A program made the position numbers and the translations under genes. This document shows positions 1 through 7,280 of a stretch of 64,000 bases of DNA, one piece after another. The notes beneath the pieces are model-generated. The model saw nothing but the letters and a program-made list of their open reading frames with translations. It did not search any database and had not been told where the DNA came from. Numbering within the stretch: position 1 is the stretch's first letter; each line of letters starts with the position of its first letter. Origin of the DNA: an uncultured bacterium (lineage in GTDB: Bacteria > Bacillota > Clostridia > Oscillospirales > Ruminococcaceae); contig CAJMLV010000004.1 of assembly GCA_905214345.1 (NCBI GenBank), positions 40,762 through 104,761 of the forward strand, read 5' to 3'.

Positions 1-46
1 AAAAGGAACCTTTATCCAAAGGGAACTGGCGCGGCAGGGGAACCCG

Positions 47-55
47 TGCTATAAT
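47..55 (+). promoter_or_regulatory. Extended -10 promoter for the thioesterase gene
   Basis: TGC-TATAAT (47-55) is an extended -10 element 33 bases before the chosen ATG. No good -35 is visible (TGGCGC about 17 bases upstream), as expected for an extended -10 promoter. The first 46 bases of the window show no other feature. Confidence 0.5.
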
Positions 56-87
56 AAACTGATCGACAAGAAAAGGAGATGCTGCCC

Positions 88-840
88 ATGTCTGCGGACA
101 TGACCCGATATACCGAACCTTTCCAGGTGTACCGCCACGACGGTGACTGCTTCGGCTATGTGCAGCCCGCTTCGGTGCTGCGCTATGCCCAGCAGATCGC
201 GGGGGAACACGCCATTGCCCTGGGGATCACCGACGAAGTCTACGCCCGTACCCACACTGCCTATGTGCTGGCCAAACAGGCGCTGCACTTCGAGCGGGTG
301 CCCCGGGTGGATGAGCACCTGACCCTGATTACCATTCCGGAAGAACTCAAGCGGGCGGTAAACAAGCGTATCACCCGGGTGCTGGATGAATCCGGCAGCG
401 AGGTGGCCCTGGTGGACAGCCGGTGGGTGCTCATTGACACCGACCGCCGGGTCATTCTGCGCAAGCACCCGGAGGAATTTTCCACCGCCCACTGGTCGCT
501 GGAGGTGGAGCAGGAACTGCCCATGAAGATGCACAAGGCCCATCTGGAAGATTGCGAGCATGTAGGCACTCACACCGCTACCTACAGTCAGTGCGATATG
601 AACGGCCACATGAATAATGCCCGGTATGTGGATGTGATCTGTGATGCCCTGCCGACCGAGGAACTGGAATCTTCCTTTGCCCGGGACATCATCATTTACT
701 ATCACAAGGAGGTTCCCCGGAACGGCTCTTTTGAGCTGTATCGCTGCCGGCTGGAAACCGGTGAGTGGTACTTTGCCGGCATTTTGCCGGACGGAAAATC
801 CAGCTTTGAGGCCTCCATTTCCCTGGAACCCAGGACCTGA
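88..840 (+). CDS. Acyl-ACP thioesterase
   Basis: Probably hydrolyses acyl-ACP in the cytosol to release free fatty acids. The 250-residue protein has the tandem hot-dog layout of the family. In the second half, QCDMNGHMNNARY (about residues 168-180) matches the D-x-N-x-H-x-N-N catalytic signature of FatA/FatB-type enzymes, with Asp170, Asn172 and His174. ATG 88 is preferred over ATG 79 because AAAGGAG (72-78) ends nine bases before 88, while 79 abuts the SD. The gene stands alone, and an independent promoter follows it. The acyl chain length it prefers cannot be read from the sequence. Confidence 0.88.
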   Translation: MSADMTRYTEPFQVYRHDGDCFGYVQPASVLRYAQQIAGEHAIALGITDEVYARTHTAYVLAKQALHFERVPRVDEHLTLITIPEELKRAVNKRITRVLDESGSEVALVDSRWVLIDTDRRVILRKHPEEFSTAHWSLEVEQELPMKMHKAHLEDCEHVGTHTATYSQCDMNGHMNNARYVDVICDALPTEELESSFARDIIIYYHKEVPRNGSFELYRCRLETGEWYFAGILPDGKSSFEASISLEPRT

Positions 841-916
841 AACCGAACAACGGGGGAGAAGCGGTAAAGAAGTAACAAAGATGCGGAAATAGTTACAAAA
901 CTTTAACAAATGACCG

Positions 917-945
917 TTGACAAATGGTTGCAAAAGGGTTACAAT
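917..945 (+). promoter_or_regulatory. Near-consensus sigma-A promoter
   Basis: TTGACA (917-922), a 17-base spacer and TACAAT (940-945). Transcription should begin near 952. No start codon with an SD follows before the terminator at 1004, so the promoter seems to drive a short non-coding transcript. Confidence 0.75.
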
Positions 946-951
946 TTACTT

Positions 952-1039
952 GCAAGCAAAGCTAAACAAACTTTTTCATGTGTTCTTCTCCTCCTTTCTT
1001 TTGGACCCCCGCCTTTCCCTCAGGCGGGGGGTTCTTTTT
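952..1039 (+). ncRNA. Candidate small RNA of about 88 nt
   Basis: This is the interval between a strong promoter and a strong intrinsic terminator with no credible reading frame. The middle (about 984-1003) is a C/U-only tract containing CTCCTCC, complementary to Shine-Dalgarno sequences. That is the kind of single-stranded seed Gram-positive base-pairing RNAs use. The 3' end is the hairpin at 1006-1030 with a U tract. No known RNA family was recognised. It could also be the untranslated 5' part of a transcript that mostly terminates before padR. Confidence 0.45.
1004..1039 (+). terminator. Intrinsic terminator 1 of a tandem pair
   Basis: CCCCCGCCT (1006-1014) pairs with AGGCGGGGG (1022-1030), seven-base loop, followed by TTCTTTTT. 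It ends the candidate small RNA. Confidence 0.85.
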
Positions 1040-1042
1040 GTC

Positions 1043-1072
1043 TGCCGCGGACCTTCCGCGGCAATTTTTTTT
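1043..1072 (+). terminator. Intrinsic terminator 2 of a tandem pair
   Basis: TGCCGCGG (1043-1050) pairs with CCGCGGCA (1056-1063), five-base loop, followed by a run of eight T. Together with the preceding hairpin it isolates padR from upstream transcription. Confidence 0.8.
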
Positions 1073-1104
1073 GCTGGGCAAGCGCAGAACCTATTGCAAA
1101 ACAC

Positions 1105-1127
1105 TATATTATATGATATATAATATA
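1105..1127 (+). promoter_or_regulatory. Inverted-repeat operator over the padR promoter
   Basis: TATATTATAT (1105-1114) and ATATAATATA (1118-1127) form a perfect 10-bp inverted repeat around a 3-base centre. A possible -35 TTGCAA (1094-1099) and a -10 (TATAAT 1119-1124) make it overlap the promoter. AT-rich palindromes of this sort are usual PadR targets, so autoregulation of the padR operon is the likely role. Confidence 0.65.
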
Positions 1128-1157
1128 TAAAGACATATGATAAGAAGGGAGTATGCC

Positions 1158-1478
1158 ATGACCTTTGTATCCAGCGCGGCCTTGCTGGACGCCGTTGTGC
1201 TGGCCGTGGTCTCCCAGCAGGCGGAAGGCTCCTACGGGTACCGCATCACCCAGCAGATCAAAGAGGTGCTGGATGTGTCGGAATCCTCGCTGTATCCGGT
1301 TTTGCGCCGCCTGCAAAAGGACCAATGCCTGACCGTGCACGACGAAACCGCCAACGGCCGCAACCGCCGCTATTACCGCATCACAGAACTGGGACTTGTC
1401 CGCCTGCAAGGGTATCAAGATGAATGGCGGGCATACACCAAAAAAATCGACACTTTGTTTTGGGGGGAAACGCCATGA
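1158..1478 (+). CDS. PadR-family transcriptional regulator
   Basis: A 106-residue winged-helix repressor. It has the usual PadR order: LLDAVVLAVVSQQ helix 1, GSYGYRITQQI, then SSLYPVLRRLQKD (recognition helix), and the wing NGRNRRYYRITELG. ATG 1158 is used because AAGGGAG (1145-1151) lies six bases upstream; an earlier ATG at 1137 has no SD. Its stop overlaps the next start as ATGA, so it is translationally coupled to the membrane protein that follows. PadR regulators paired with HAAS/DUF1700 proteins usually control their own operon, often in response to envelope stress. The signal here is unknown. Confidence 0.9.
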   Translation: MTFVSSAALLDAVVLAVVSQQAEGSYGYRITQQIKEVLDVSESSLYPVLRRLQKDQCLTVHDETANGRNRRYYRITELGLVRLQGYQDEWRAYTKKIDTLFWGETP

Positions 1479-2713
1479 CCAAATACGAATACCTTGCCAA
1501 GCTGGAACAGCTTTTGTCCGCTATGCCGCAGCAGGAACGCCGGGATGCGCTGGACTATTATGCCGAATATTTTGACGCCGCCGGCCCCGACCATGAGGCC
1601 GAGACCGCCGAAAAACTGGGCGACCCCGAAACGGTGGCCCGCAAGATCCTGGAAGGGGAGGGCCTGACCGGGGAAGAGAACACGGCCGAAGAAACGTCGT
1701 CCGCCGCTTCCGCCGAAGGCAATATCCCGCCGGAAGATCCCGCTGCCGGACCTGTGACCCGCACCGGTCTGCATGGTCCCGGACTGCTGGCCCTCTTTGT
1801 GGTCATTCTGCTGCTGGTGGCGTTGGCGCTGGCCCTGTCTGCGGGGGCACTCGGTTTCCGGGGCTTTGGTCGTGACCGGGAGATTTCCGCCTCCGGCAGC
1901 ACTGCCGCTGTGGCGACCCCGGTCCCCACCGCCGAAGTGCAGGTATCTGAACCCACCCAGTCCCAGACACCGCAGTCTGCCGCCACGGATGACGGTACGG
2001 CGTCGGTGCAGGCTGCTTCCGACTGGGAAACCGCGTATGACATGACCATCAGCAAGGTGGACCTGGAACTCTCCAATGTGGATCTGACCGTGGTGGTGGA
2101 TGACAGCGTTTCCGCCGTGACCCTGCGGGGCAGCGGCGTGTCCGATGATGCCCTCCAGGTGAATCAGCAGGAATTGACCCGCAACGCCAAGCTGGAAGTC
2201 CGGCTGACTGCCGGGGCGACGGACGGTGCCGCCCTGACGCTGGTGCTGCCCGGCAATGCGGTGCCCCGCAGCCTGGAGCTCAAATTGTATGGCGGCAGCG
2301 CTGTTGTGCCGGATATGACCCTGGATGAGCTGGAAGTAGACTCCCTTGCTTCTGTGGTCACGGTGGGGAATATTACCGCACGCCAGGTGGAATTGCAGGA
2401 AGAATCCGACGGAACGGTAACGGCTGCCGCAGTCACGGCGGATGAAATCTCCCTGAATGCGACCCGCGGCAGCGTTACGGCGGACCAGGTCAAGGTCGGC
2501 CGCCAGCTGGAAGTGGATGTGGAAGGCGGCAATGCCACCGTCACCGTGCAAGGAAAAGCAGCTGACTTTTACCTGGAAACCGAGAATGAGAACGGTACCC
2601 TGACGGTGGACGGAGAGGAAAAAATCGGTAAGACATCCCAGCCCGGCAACACCGGTGTTTCCATTGAAGTGGACTGCCAGGGCGGCACAGCCAACCTGAG
2701 CTTCACCGGCTGA
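1475..2713 (+). CDS. HAAS-domain (DUF1700) membrane protein with DUF4097-like beta region
   Basis: 412 residues. The N-terminus (about 1-60, MTKYEYLAKLEQLLSAMP) is a HAAS/DUF1700 helical domain, the usual partner of PadR regulators. An acidic linker follows, then one transmembrane helix (about residues 103-125, rich in L, V and A) and a Thr/Val-rich outer region with repeated short beta strands such as VDLELSNVDLTVVVDDSV. That pattern is typical of DUF4097 beta-helix proteins. Topology is probably cytosolic HAAS and extracytoplasmic beta domain. The biochemical function is not known. It ends just before a bidirectional terminator. Confidence 0.75.
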   Translation: MTKYEYLAKLEQLLSAMPQQERRDALDYYAEYFDAAGPDHEAETAEKLGDPETVARKILEGEGLTGEENTAEETSSAASAEGNIPPEDPAAGPVTRTGLHGPGLLALFVVILLLVALALALSAGALGFRGFGRDREISASGSTAAVATPVPTAEVQVSEPTQSQTPQSAATDDGTASVQAASDWETAYDMTISKVDLELSNVDLTVVVDDSVSAVTLRGSGVSDDALQVNQQELTRNAKLEVRLTAGATDGAALTLVLPGNAVPRSLELKLYGGSAVVPDMTLDELEVDSLASVVTVGNITARQVELQEESDGTVTAAAVTADEISLNATRGSVTADQVKVGRQLEVDVEGGNATVTVQGKAADFYLETENENGTLTVDGEEKIGKTSQPGNTGVSIEVDCQGGTANLSFTG

Positions 2714-2727
2714 TACTTGGAAATAAG

Positions 2728-2770
2728 CAAAAAAAGAACCCCCGCTTCCGGCAGGAAGCGGGGGTTCTTG
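2728..2770. terminator. Bidirectional intrinsic terminator
   Basis: GAACCCCCGCTTCC (2736-2749) and GGAAGCGGGGGTTC (2754-2767) form a perfect 14-bp stem with a four-base loop. On the minus strand it is followed by seven T, ending guaB. On the plus strand the T tract is weaker. Confidence 0.85.
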
Positions 2771-2789
2771 TATCAGAGTATCAAAAGAA

Positions 2790-4292
2790 TCAGTTGTTGG
2801 GGCTGTTCTTCAGGATAACGTCATGGCTGCCGCCTTCCACTATGGAGGTGGAGGACACAACGGTCAGGCGAGCCTTCTGCTGCAGCTCATGGATGGACAG
2901 AGCGCCGCAGTTGCACATGGTGGAACGCACCTTGTACAGGGTGGTCTGTACGCCGTCAGCCAGAGGACCGGCGTAAGGAACGTAGCTGTCCACGCCTTCC
3001 TCAAAGCTCAGCTTCTGGGCGCCGCCCAGGTCGTAGCGCTGCCAGTTGCGGGCGCGGTTGGAGCCTTCGCCCCAGTATTCCTTCACATAGTTGCCGTTGA
3101 TGCGCAGGCGGTTCGTGGGGCTTTCGTCAAAGCGGGCGAAGTAACGGCCCAGCATGACGAAGTCGGCGCCCATGGCCAGGGCTAGGGTGATGTGGTAGTC
3201 GTGGACGATGCCGCCGTCGGAGCAGATGGGGATATAGATGCCAGTCTGCTCATAGTATTCATCGCGGGCCTTGGCAACCTCGATAACTGCGGTAGCCTGG
3301 CCGCGGCCGATGCCCTTGGTCTCGCGGGTGATGCAGATGGAACCGCCGCCGATGCCAATCTTGACGAAGTCGGCGCCGGCCTTGGCCAGGAACAGGAAGC
3401 CGTCACGGTCCACCACGTTGCCGGCGCCTACCTTCACGCTGTCGCCGTAACGCTCGCGGATCCAGCTGATGGTGCGGGACTGCCATTCGCTGAAGCCCTC
3501 GGAAGAGTCGATGCACAGCACGTCCACACCGGCGTCTACCAGAGCGGGAACGCGCTCTGCGTAGTCGCGGGTGTTGATGCCGGCGCCCACAACGTAGCTC
3601 TTGTTCTGGTCCAGCAGTTCATTGACGTTTTCCTTGTGGCTGTCGTAGTCCTTGCGGAAAACCATATACTGCAGATGGCCTTCTTCATCGATCAGGGGCA
3701 GAGAGTTGATCTTGTTGTCCCAGATGATGTCGTTGCAGTCGTGCAGGCTGGTGGTGGCGGGAGCAGTGACCAGCTTGTCCAGCGGGGTCATGAACTCGGT
3801 GACCTTCAGGTCAGTGGACATGCGGGACAGGCGGTAGTCGCGGGAAGCGACGATGCCCAGCAGCTTGCCGTGGGGAGTGCCGTCCTCGGTGATGGCCACG
3901 GTGGAATGGCCGGTGCGGGTCTTCAGGTCCAGCACGTCGGCCAGGGTGGCTTCGGGGGGCAGGTTGGAGTCGCTGGTCACAAAGCCCTTCTTGTAGGCCT
4001 TGACGCGGCGGACCATATCGGCTTCCTCTTCAATGGTCTGAGAACCGTAAATGAAGGAAACACCGCCCTGCTTGGCCAGAGCGATGGCCAGCTTTTCGCC
4101 GGAGACGGACTGCATGATGGCAGAAACCATCGGGATGTTCATTTCCAGGGGGCATTCTTCCTGGCCCTTGCGGTACTTGACCAGCGGGGTGCGCAGGCTC
4201 ACTGCGGTGGGCACACATTCGGAAGAAGAATACCCCGGCACCAGCAGGTACTCGCCAAAGGTACGGGACGGCTCAGAAAAATAATACGCCAT
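2790..4292 (-). CDS. guaB: IMP dehydrogenase
   Basis: Converts IMP to XMP with NAD+, the committed step of GMP synthesis. The 500-residue protein has the TIM barrel interrupted by paired CBS domains ([15 protein letters not shown] and [20 protein letters not shown]). The catalytic cysteine loop is [13 protein letters not shown] and the mobile flap carries the Arg-Tyr pair in [15 protein letters not shown] 4292 is chosen over 4298 because AAGGAG lies seven bases before it and abuts the other. The gene is transcribed alone, leftwards, away from trxA, and ends at the shared terminator at 2728-2770. Confidence 0.95.
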   Translation of the reverse strand: MAYYFSEPSRTFGEYLLVPGYSSSECVPTAVSLRTPLVKYRKGQEECPLEMNIPMVSAIMQSVSGEKLAIALAKQGGVSFIYGSQTIEEEADMVRRVKAYKKGFVTSDSNLPPEATLADVLDLKTRTGHSTVAITEDGTPHGKLLGIVASRDYRLSRMSTDLKVTEFMTPLDKLVTAPATTSLHDCNDIIWDNKINSLPLIDEEGHLQYMVFRKDYDSHKENVNELLDQNKSYVVGAGINTRDYAERVPALVDAGVDVLCIDSSEGFSEWQSRTISWIRERYGDSVKVGAGNVVDRDGFLFLAKAGADFVKIGIGGGSICITRETKGIGRGQATAVIEVAKARDEYYEQTGIYIPICSDGGIVHDYHITLALAMGADFVMLGRYFARFDESPTNRLRINGNYVKEYWGEGSNRARNWQRYDLGGAQKLSFEEGVDSYVPYAGPLADGVQTTLYKVRSTMCNCGALSIHELQQKARLTVVSSTSIVEGGSHDVILKNSPNN

Positions 4293-4383
4293 AAACATTC
4301 TCCTTACAGTTCACAAAACCAATATACTTTCTTTCCCGGTTCCGCGCCGGACGGCTTGCAGACCGGTTTTATGCTTACCAAAG

Positions 4384-4412
4384 ATTGTACCACATCTGTG
4401 GACAAAATACAA
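4384..4412 (-). promoter_or_regulatory. Probable guaB promoter
   Basis: On the minus strand TTGTAT (4407-4412), a 17-base spacer, and TACAAT (4384-4389). This leaves a leader of about 85 nt before guaB in which I see no known riboswitch. The remaining part of the 319-base guaB-trxA gap (4413-4524) holds nothing recognisable. Confidence 0.55.
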
Positions 4413-4524
4413 AATTTTACGGCAAAAATCTTTTTGGACACCCCGGGCCAAAAGTTGTGGATTTTGCCGGGGAAACAGGAGGGAAGGTATGACTTTCCCC
4501 TTTGGTGACATAGTTACGGAAGGT

Positions 4525-4553
4525 TTGCAAAAAAGTGGGTATCATAGTATCAT
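4525..4553 (+). promoter_or_regulatory. trxA promoter
   Basis: TTGCAA (4525-4530), 17-base spacer, TATCAT (4548-4553), about 58 bases before the trxA ATG. Confidence 0.65.
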
Positions 4554-4611
4554 AACAAAAGGGGAAACCCAAAACCCAAGCAAAATAAAAAACAAACGGA
4601 GGATTTTAACC

Positions 4612-4917
4612 ATGTCTGTTCTTCATATTACTACCGCTACCTTTGAAAACGAAGTGCTCCACAGCGACAAGCCCGTCCTGCTGGACTTCTGGGCCAGCTG
4701 GTGCGGCCCCTGCCGTATGGTGGGCCCCATCCTGGACGAGATCGCCGCCGAGCGCAGCGACATCAAGGTTTGCAAGATCAACGTGGATGAGCAGCCCGCG
4801 CTGGCCGCGCAGTTCGGCGTGATGAGCATTCCCACCCTGGTGGTCATCAAGAACGGCCAGGAAGTCAATCGCTCGGTGGGCGCACTGCCCAAGGCCCGCA
4901 TCCTGGCACTGCTGTAA
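4612..4917 (+). CDS. trxA: Thioredoxin
   Basis: A 101-residue cytosolic thioredoxin that reduces protein disulfides. It has the classical active site WASWCGPCR (about residues 27-35), the cis-proline loop SIPTLVV, and the usual length. The SD CGGAGGA lies about seven bases before ATG 4612. The gene is monocistronic, between its own promoter and a GC-rich hairpin, and convergent with a Crp/Fnr regulator. It is the first of four thiol- or redox-linked genes in 4.6-7.0 kb (trxA, crp/fnr-like, ccdA-like, tlpA-like). Confidence 0.95.
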   Translation: MSVLHITTATFENEVLHSDKPVLLDFWASWCGPCRMVGPILDEIAAERSDIKVCKINVDEQPALAAQFGVMSIPTLVVIKNGQEVNRSVGALPKARILALL

Positions 4918-4928
4918 ATCAGGCACAC

Positions 4929-4963
4929 AGGGCACGTTCCGCCGCGGCGGGGCGTGCCTTTAT
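4929..4963 (+). terminator. Probable terminator after trxA
   Basis: GGCACG pairs with CGTGCC around an inner CCGCC-GGCGG helix, followed by a short TTTAT tract. It lies between convergent genes and runs into the last codon of the regulator gene. Confidence 0.5.
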
Positions 4964-5619
4964 GCGTTTTGCAGGGCTTTCAGCCGGGGAACGTCGGTCA
5001 GCTCTACCGTGCCGCGGGCCAGATGGACCATACCTTCTTCCTGGAAATACCGCAGCATGCGGGTCACCACCTCACGGGCGGTGCCCAGGTGGTTGGCGAT
5101 TTTCTCGTGGGTGATTTTCAGCACGGTGGTGCCGTCCAGCTCACTTTCCTCTACCAGGAACCCGGCCAGGCGCCGGTCGAAACTGCGGAACAGCACCTGC
5201 TCCATCAGCCACATCACGTCCGAAAGTCGGGTGCTCATGATCTCGTTGGTGTAGTTGGCCACGGCGGCAGATTCCTTCATGACCGCTTTGTAGGTTTCCG
5301 GCCCGATGATATACATTTCGCTGTCCTTTTCCGCCTCGATGGTCACATCGAACTGGATACTGGGCATCATGCAGGTGGCTGCCAGCAGACAGGCATCCCG
5401 CTCAAACAGCCGGTACAGGGTGATCTCCCGGCCTTCTTCCGAAAGAAAGTACGCCCGCAGCTGACCGCTGCGCACCAGCAGGTAACCAAGGCAGTCCGCC
5501 GCACCGTCATGGACGATGGTGCCTTTGGACGCCTTGCGCAGGATGGCCGCGTTCTTCAGTGTCCGCTGCTGTTCCGGCGTCAGCTTGTCCCATACGGGAA
5601 ATAAGGTCTCAAACGGCAA
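4960..5619 (-). CDS. Crp/Fnr-family transcriptional regulator
   Basis: 219 residues. The N-terminal cyclic-nucleotide-binding-like beta barrel (about 15-115) contains GYLLVRSGQLRAYFLSEEGR, followed by a dimer helix and a winged helix-turn-helix (KITHEKIANHLGTAREVVTR, about 165-185). It lacks the N-terminal Cys cluster of true FNR, although two Cys sit in the barrel (DCLGYL and CLLAATC). The start is TTG (5617-5619), set by AAAAGGAGG nine bases upstream. It is divergent from the ccdA-tlpA pair, so it may sense redox state or nitrosative stress and act on them; that link is inference. Confidence 0.85.
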   Translation of the reverse strand: MPFETLFPVWDKLTPEQQRTLKNAAILRKASKGTIVHDGAADCLGYLLVRSGQLRAYFLSEEGREITLYRLFERDACLLAATCMMPSIQFDVTIEAEKDSEMYIIGPETYKAVMKESAAVANYTNEIMSTRLSDVMWLMEQVLFRSFDRRLAGFLVEESELDGTTVLKITHEKIANHLGTAREVVTRMLRYFQEEGMVHLARGTVELTDVPRLKALQNA

Positions 5620-5642
5620 TTGCCGTCACCTCCTTTTCTGCC

Positions 5643-5671
5643 AGTATAGCCAAAAAGACCCTCCCCGTCAA
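5643..5671 (-). promoter_or_regulatory. Promoter of the Crp/Fnr-like gene
   Basis: Minus strand TTGACG (5666-5671), 17-base spacer, TATACT (5643-5648). It lies in the short divergent region facing ccdA, so a bound regulator could affect both directions. Confidence 0.6.
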
Positions 5672-5703
5672 ATCCATTTACCATACAGAAAGGAATCCAT
5701 CGG

Positions 5704-6366
5704 ATGCAGTATCTTATCTCCTTCCTGGAAGGTATCATCACCTTCATTTCTCCCTGCCTTTTGCCCATGCTTCCCATTTATGTGTCCTACTTTGCAGGGG
5801 GCCGGCGCAGTGTCCGCAAGACCCTCACCGGGGCCCTGGGATTTGTGCTGGGCTTTACCCTGGTGTTCGTGGCCATGGGGGCACTGGCGGGCACGGTGGG
5901 CGGCTTCCTCAAGTCTCACCAGACCGCCGTCAACATCGTTTCCGGTGTGGTGGTCATCTTTTTCGGTCTCAACTTTCTCGGCGTGCTGCGGCTGCAGCTC
6001 TTCCGAGGCGGTATGGCCGGCGGGACCGCCGTGCGCACCCCGGGGTTCTTCTCCTCGGTTCTGTTCGGTCTGATTTTCTCCCTGGGGTGGACGCCCTGCG
6101 TGGGGGCTTTCCTGGGATCGGCGCTGTTGCTGGCTTCCCAGCAGGGGAGCGTCTGGACCGGCGTTTGGATGCTGCTGGCCTACTCGTTGGGGCTGGGCGT
6201 ACCCTTTGTGGTCAGCGCTCTGCTCATCGACCAGCTGAAATCCGCCTTTGACTGGATCAAGCGCCATTACGAAATCATCAACCGCGTCAGCGGCGGCTTT
6301 CTGGTGTTCATCGGCGTGCTGATGGCCACCGGCCTGCTGGGCCGCCTGCTGACCTTCCTGAGCTGA
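5704..6366 (+). CDS. ccdA: CcdA-like thiol-disulfide electron transfer membrane protein
   Basis: A 220-residue, six-helix protein that moves reducing equivalents from cytosolic thioredoxin to extracytoplasmic thioredoxin-like proteins. Family signatures are SPCLLPMLPIYVSYFAG near the N-terminus, with one redox Cys, and GWTPCVGAFLG (about residues 122-132) with the second. It is directly upstream of a membrane-anchored TlpA-like thioredoxin (13-base gap), its expected partner, and downstream of a cytosolic trxA. No c-type cytochrome assembly genes are nearby, so the target is more likely envelope or peroxide-related thiols than cytochrome c. Confidence is high for the family and moderate for the partner. 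Confidence 0.88.
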   Translation: MQYLISFLEGIITFISPCLLPMLPIYVSYFAGGRRSVRKTLTGALGFVLGFTLVFVAMGALAGTVGGFLKSHQTAVNIVSGVVVIFFGLNFLGVLRLQLFRGGMAGGTAVRTPGFFSSVLFGLIFSLGWTPCVGAFLGSALLLASQQGSVWTGVWMLLAYSLGLGVPFVVSALLIDQLKSAFDWIKRHYEIINRVSGGFLVFIGVLMATGLLGRLLTFLS

Positions 6367-6379
6367 AAGGGGAACGACC

Positions 6380-7036
6380 ATGAATAAAAAGATTGCACTG
6401 CTCCTGGGGCTGGCCGGATTTGTACTGTTGCTGGCAGTGGCCGGGGGATTGTACAGTACCCTCAGCGCAGATAATACCCCCCACACTCTGCTGGCTGCCC
6501 AGGCCACCCCTGTACCGGCCGCCTCCACACCGGAAGAAGGGCAGAATGCCCCGGAAGCCACCGCGGAACCCCAGCCGGAGGAAGGTGAGGAAGAGGCGGA
6601 GGAAGAAGAAACCGCCGTGCAGACGGCACCGGATTTTACCGTCTACGATGCCGAGGGCAACGCCGTGAATCTGTCTGATTTTGCAGGTAAACCGATCGTG
6701 GTCAACTTCTGGGCCAGCTGGTGCGGTCCCTGCAAGAGCGAGATGGACGACTTCGAGCAGGCTTATCAGGAACTGGGGGAAGATGTACAGTTCCTGATGG
6801 TGAACATGACCGACGGCTCCCGGGAAACGGTGGACACCGCCTCCGACTTTGTGGCGGAACAGGGGTATACCTTCCCGGTATACTTTGATACCCAATCCGA
6901 TGCCGCGCTGACCTACTCGGTCTACTCGCTGCCCTCCACCTACTTCATCGACGCCGAGGGCGGGGCTGTTGCCCGGGCTGTGGGGGCCATCGACCGGGAT
7001 ACCCTGCAGACCGGCATTGACATGATCCTGCCGTGA
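6380..7036 (+). CDS. Membrane-anchored TlpA/ResA-like thioredoxin
   Basis: 218 residues: an N-terminal membrane anchor (about 5-27), a Pro/Glu-rich spacer (about 40-80, very acidic), then a TlpA-type thioredoxin fold starting at APDFTVYDAEG. The active site is WCGPC (114-118) within [14 protein letters not shown], and the cis-Pro loop is SLPSTYFID. No lipobox Cys is present, so it should be held by an uncleaved helix. It probably takes electrons from the CcdA-like protein encoded just upstream. The substrate could be a disulfide in an exported protein or a hydroperoxide. Confidence 0.87.
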   Translation: MNKKIALLLGLAGFVLLLAVAGGLYSTLSADNTPHTLLAAQATPVPAASTPEEGQNAPEATAEPQPEEGEEEAEEEETAVQTAPDFTVYDAEGNAVNLSDFAGKPIVVNFWASWCGPCKSEMDDFEQAYQELGEDVQFLMVNMTDGSRETVDTASDFVAEQGYTFPVYFDTQSDAALTYSVYSLPSTYFIDAEGGAVARAVGAIDRDTLQTGIDMILP

Positions 7037-7061
7037 ACATGGGCATAATGACGGGCTTTTA

Positions 7062-7090
7062 TTGACATTTCCCATCGGCTTTGGTATACT
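7062..7090 (+). promoter_or_regulatory. opp operon promoter
   Basis: Consensus -35 TTGACA (7062-7067), 17-base spacer, TATACT (7085-7090). It leaves a leader of about 184 nt before the first gene. Confidence 0.85.
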
Positions 7091-7096
7091 AAACCC

Positions 7097-7280
7097 AATC
7101 GGTTTTTTCCGCAAAGATGCTGCCGAGGGTCGACGGGCTCAAGGCATTTCAAGGGCAAACAGTGTCCACATGGGTGTGGGCTTGTTTGCTTTTTGTCTTT
7201 TTTGGGGAAAAACGGGCGCACACCCCTGTTTGCCCGGCATCAAGGCCCGACCAGCCAACAAGGAAAGAGAGTGAGACTAT
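7097..7280 (+). promoter_or_regulatory. Structured opp leader with a possible attenuator
   Basis: The leader contains an intrinsic-terminator-like hairpin (7155-7203). GGGCAAACAG (7153-7162), the 5' arm of that hairpin, is also perfectly complementary over 10 bases to CTGTTTGCCC (7226-7235) further downstream, so two exclusive folds are possible. No T-box, lysine, glycine, SAM or preQ1 signature was recognised. The SD before the first ATG is GGAAAGAGAG. Confidence 0.5.
7155..7203 (+). terminator. Leader terminator-like hairpin
   Basis: GCAAACA (7155-7161) pairs with TGTTTGC (7183-7189), with an inner CCACA-TGTGG helix, then TTTTTGTCTTTTTT. It lies 77 bases before the first opp gene, so it would attenuate the operon if used. 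Confidence 0.65.

Noticed and set aside
7097..7280. T-box or known amino-acid riboswitch in the opp leader.
   Set aside because: The T-box AGGGTGGNACCGCG motif and the cores of lysine, glycine and SAM riboswitches are not present.
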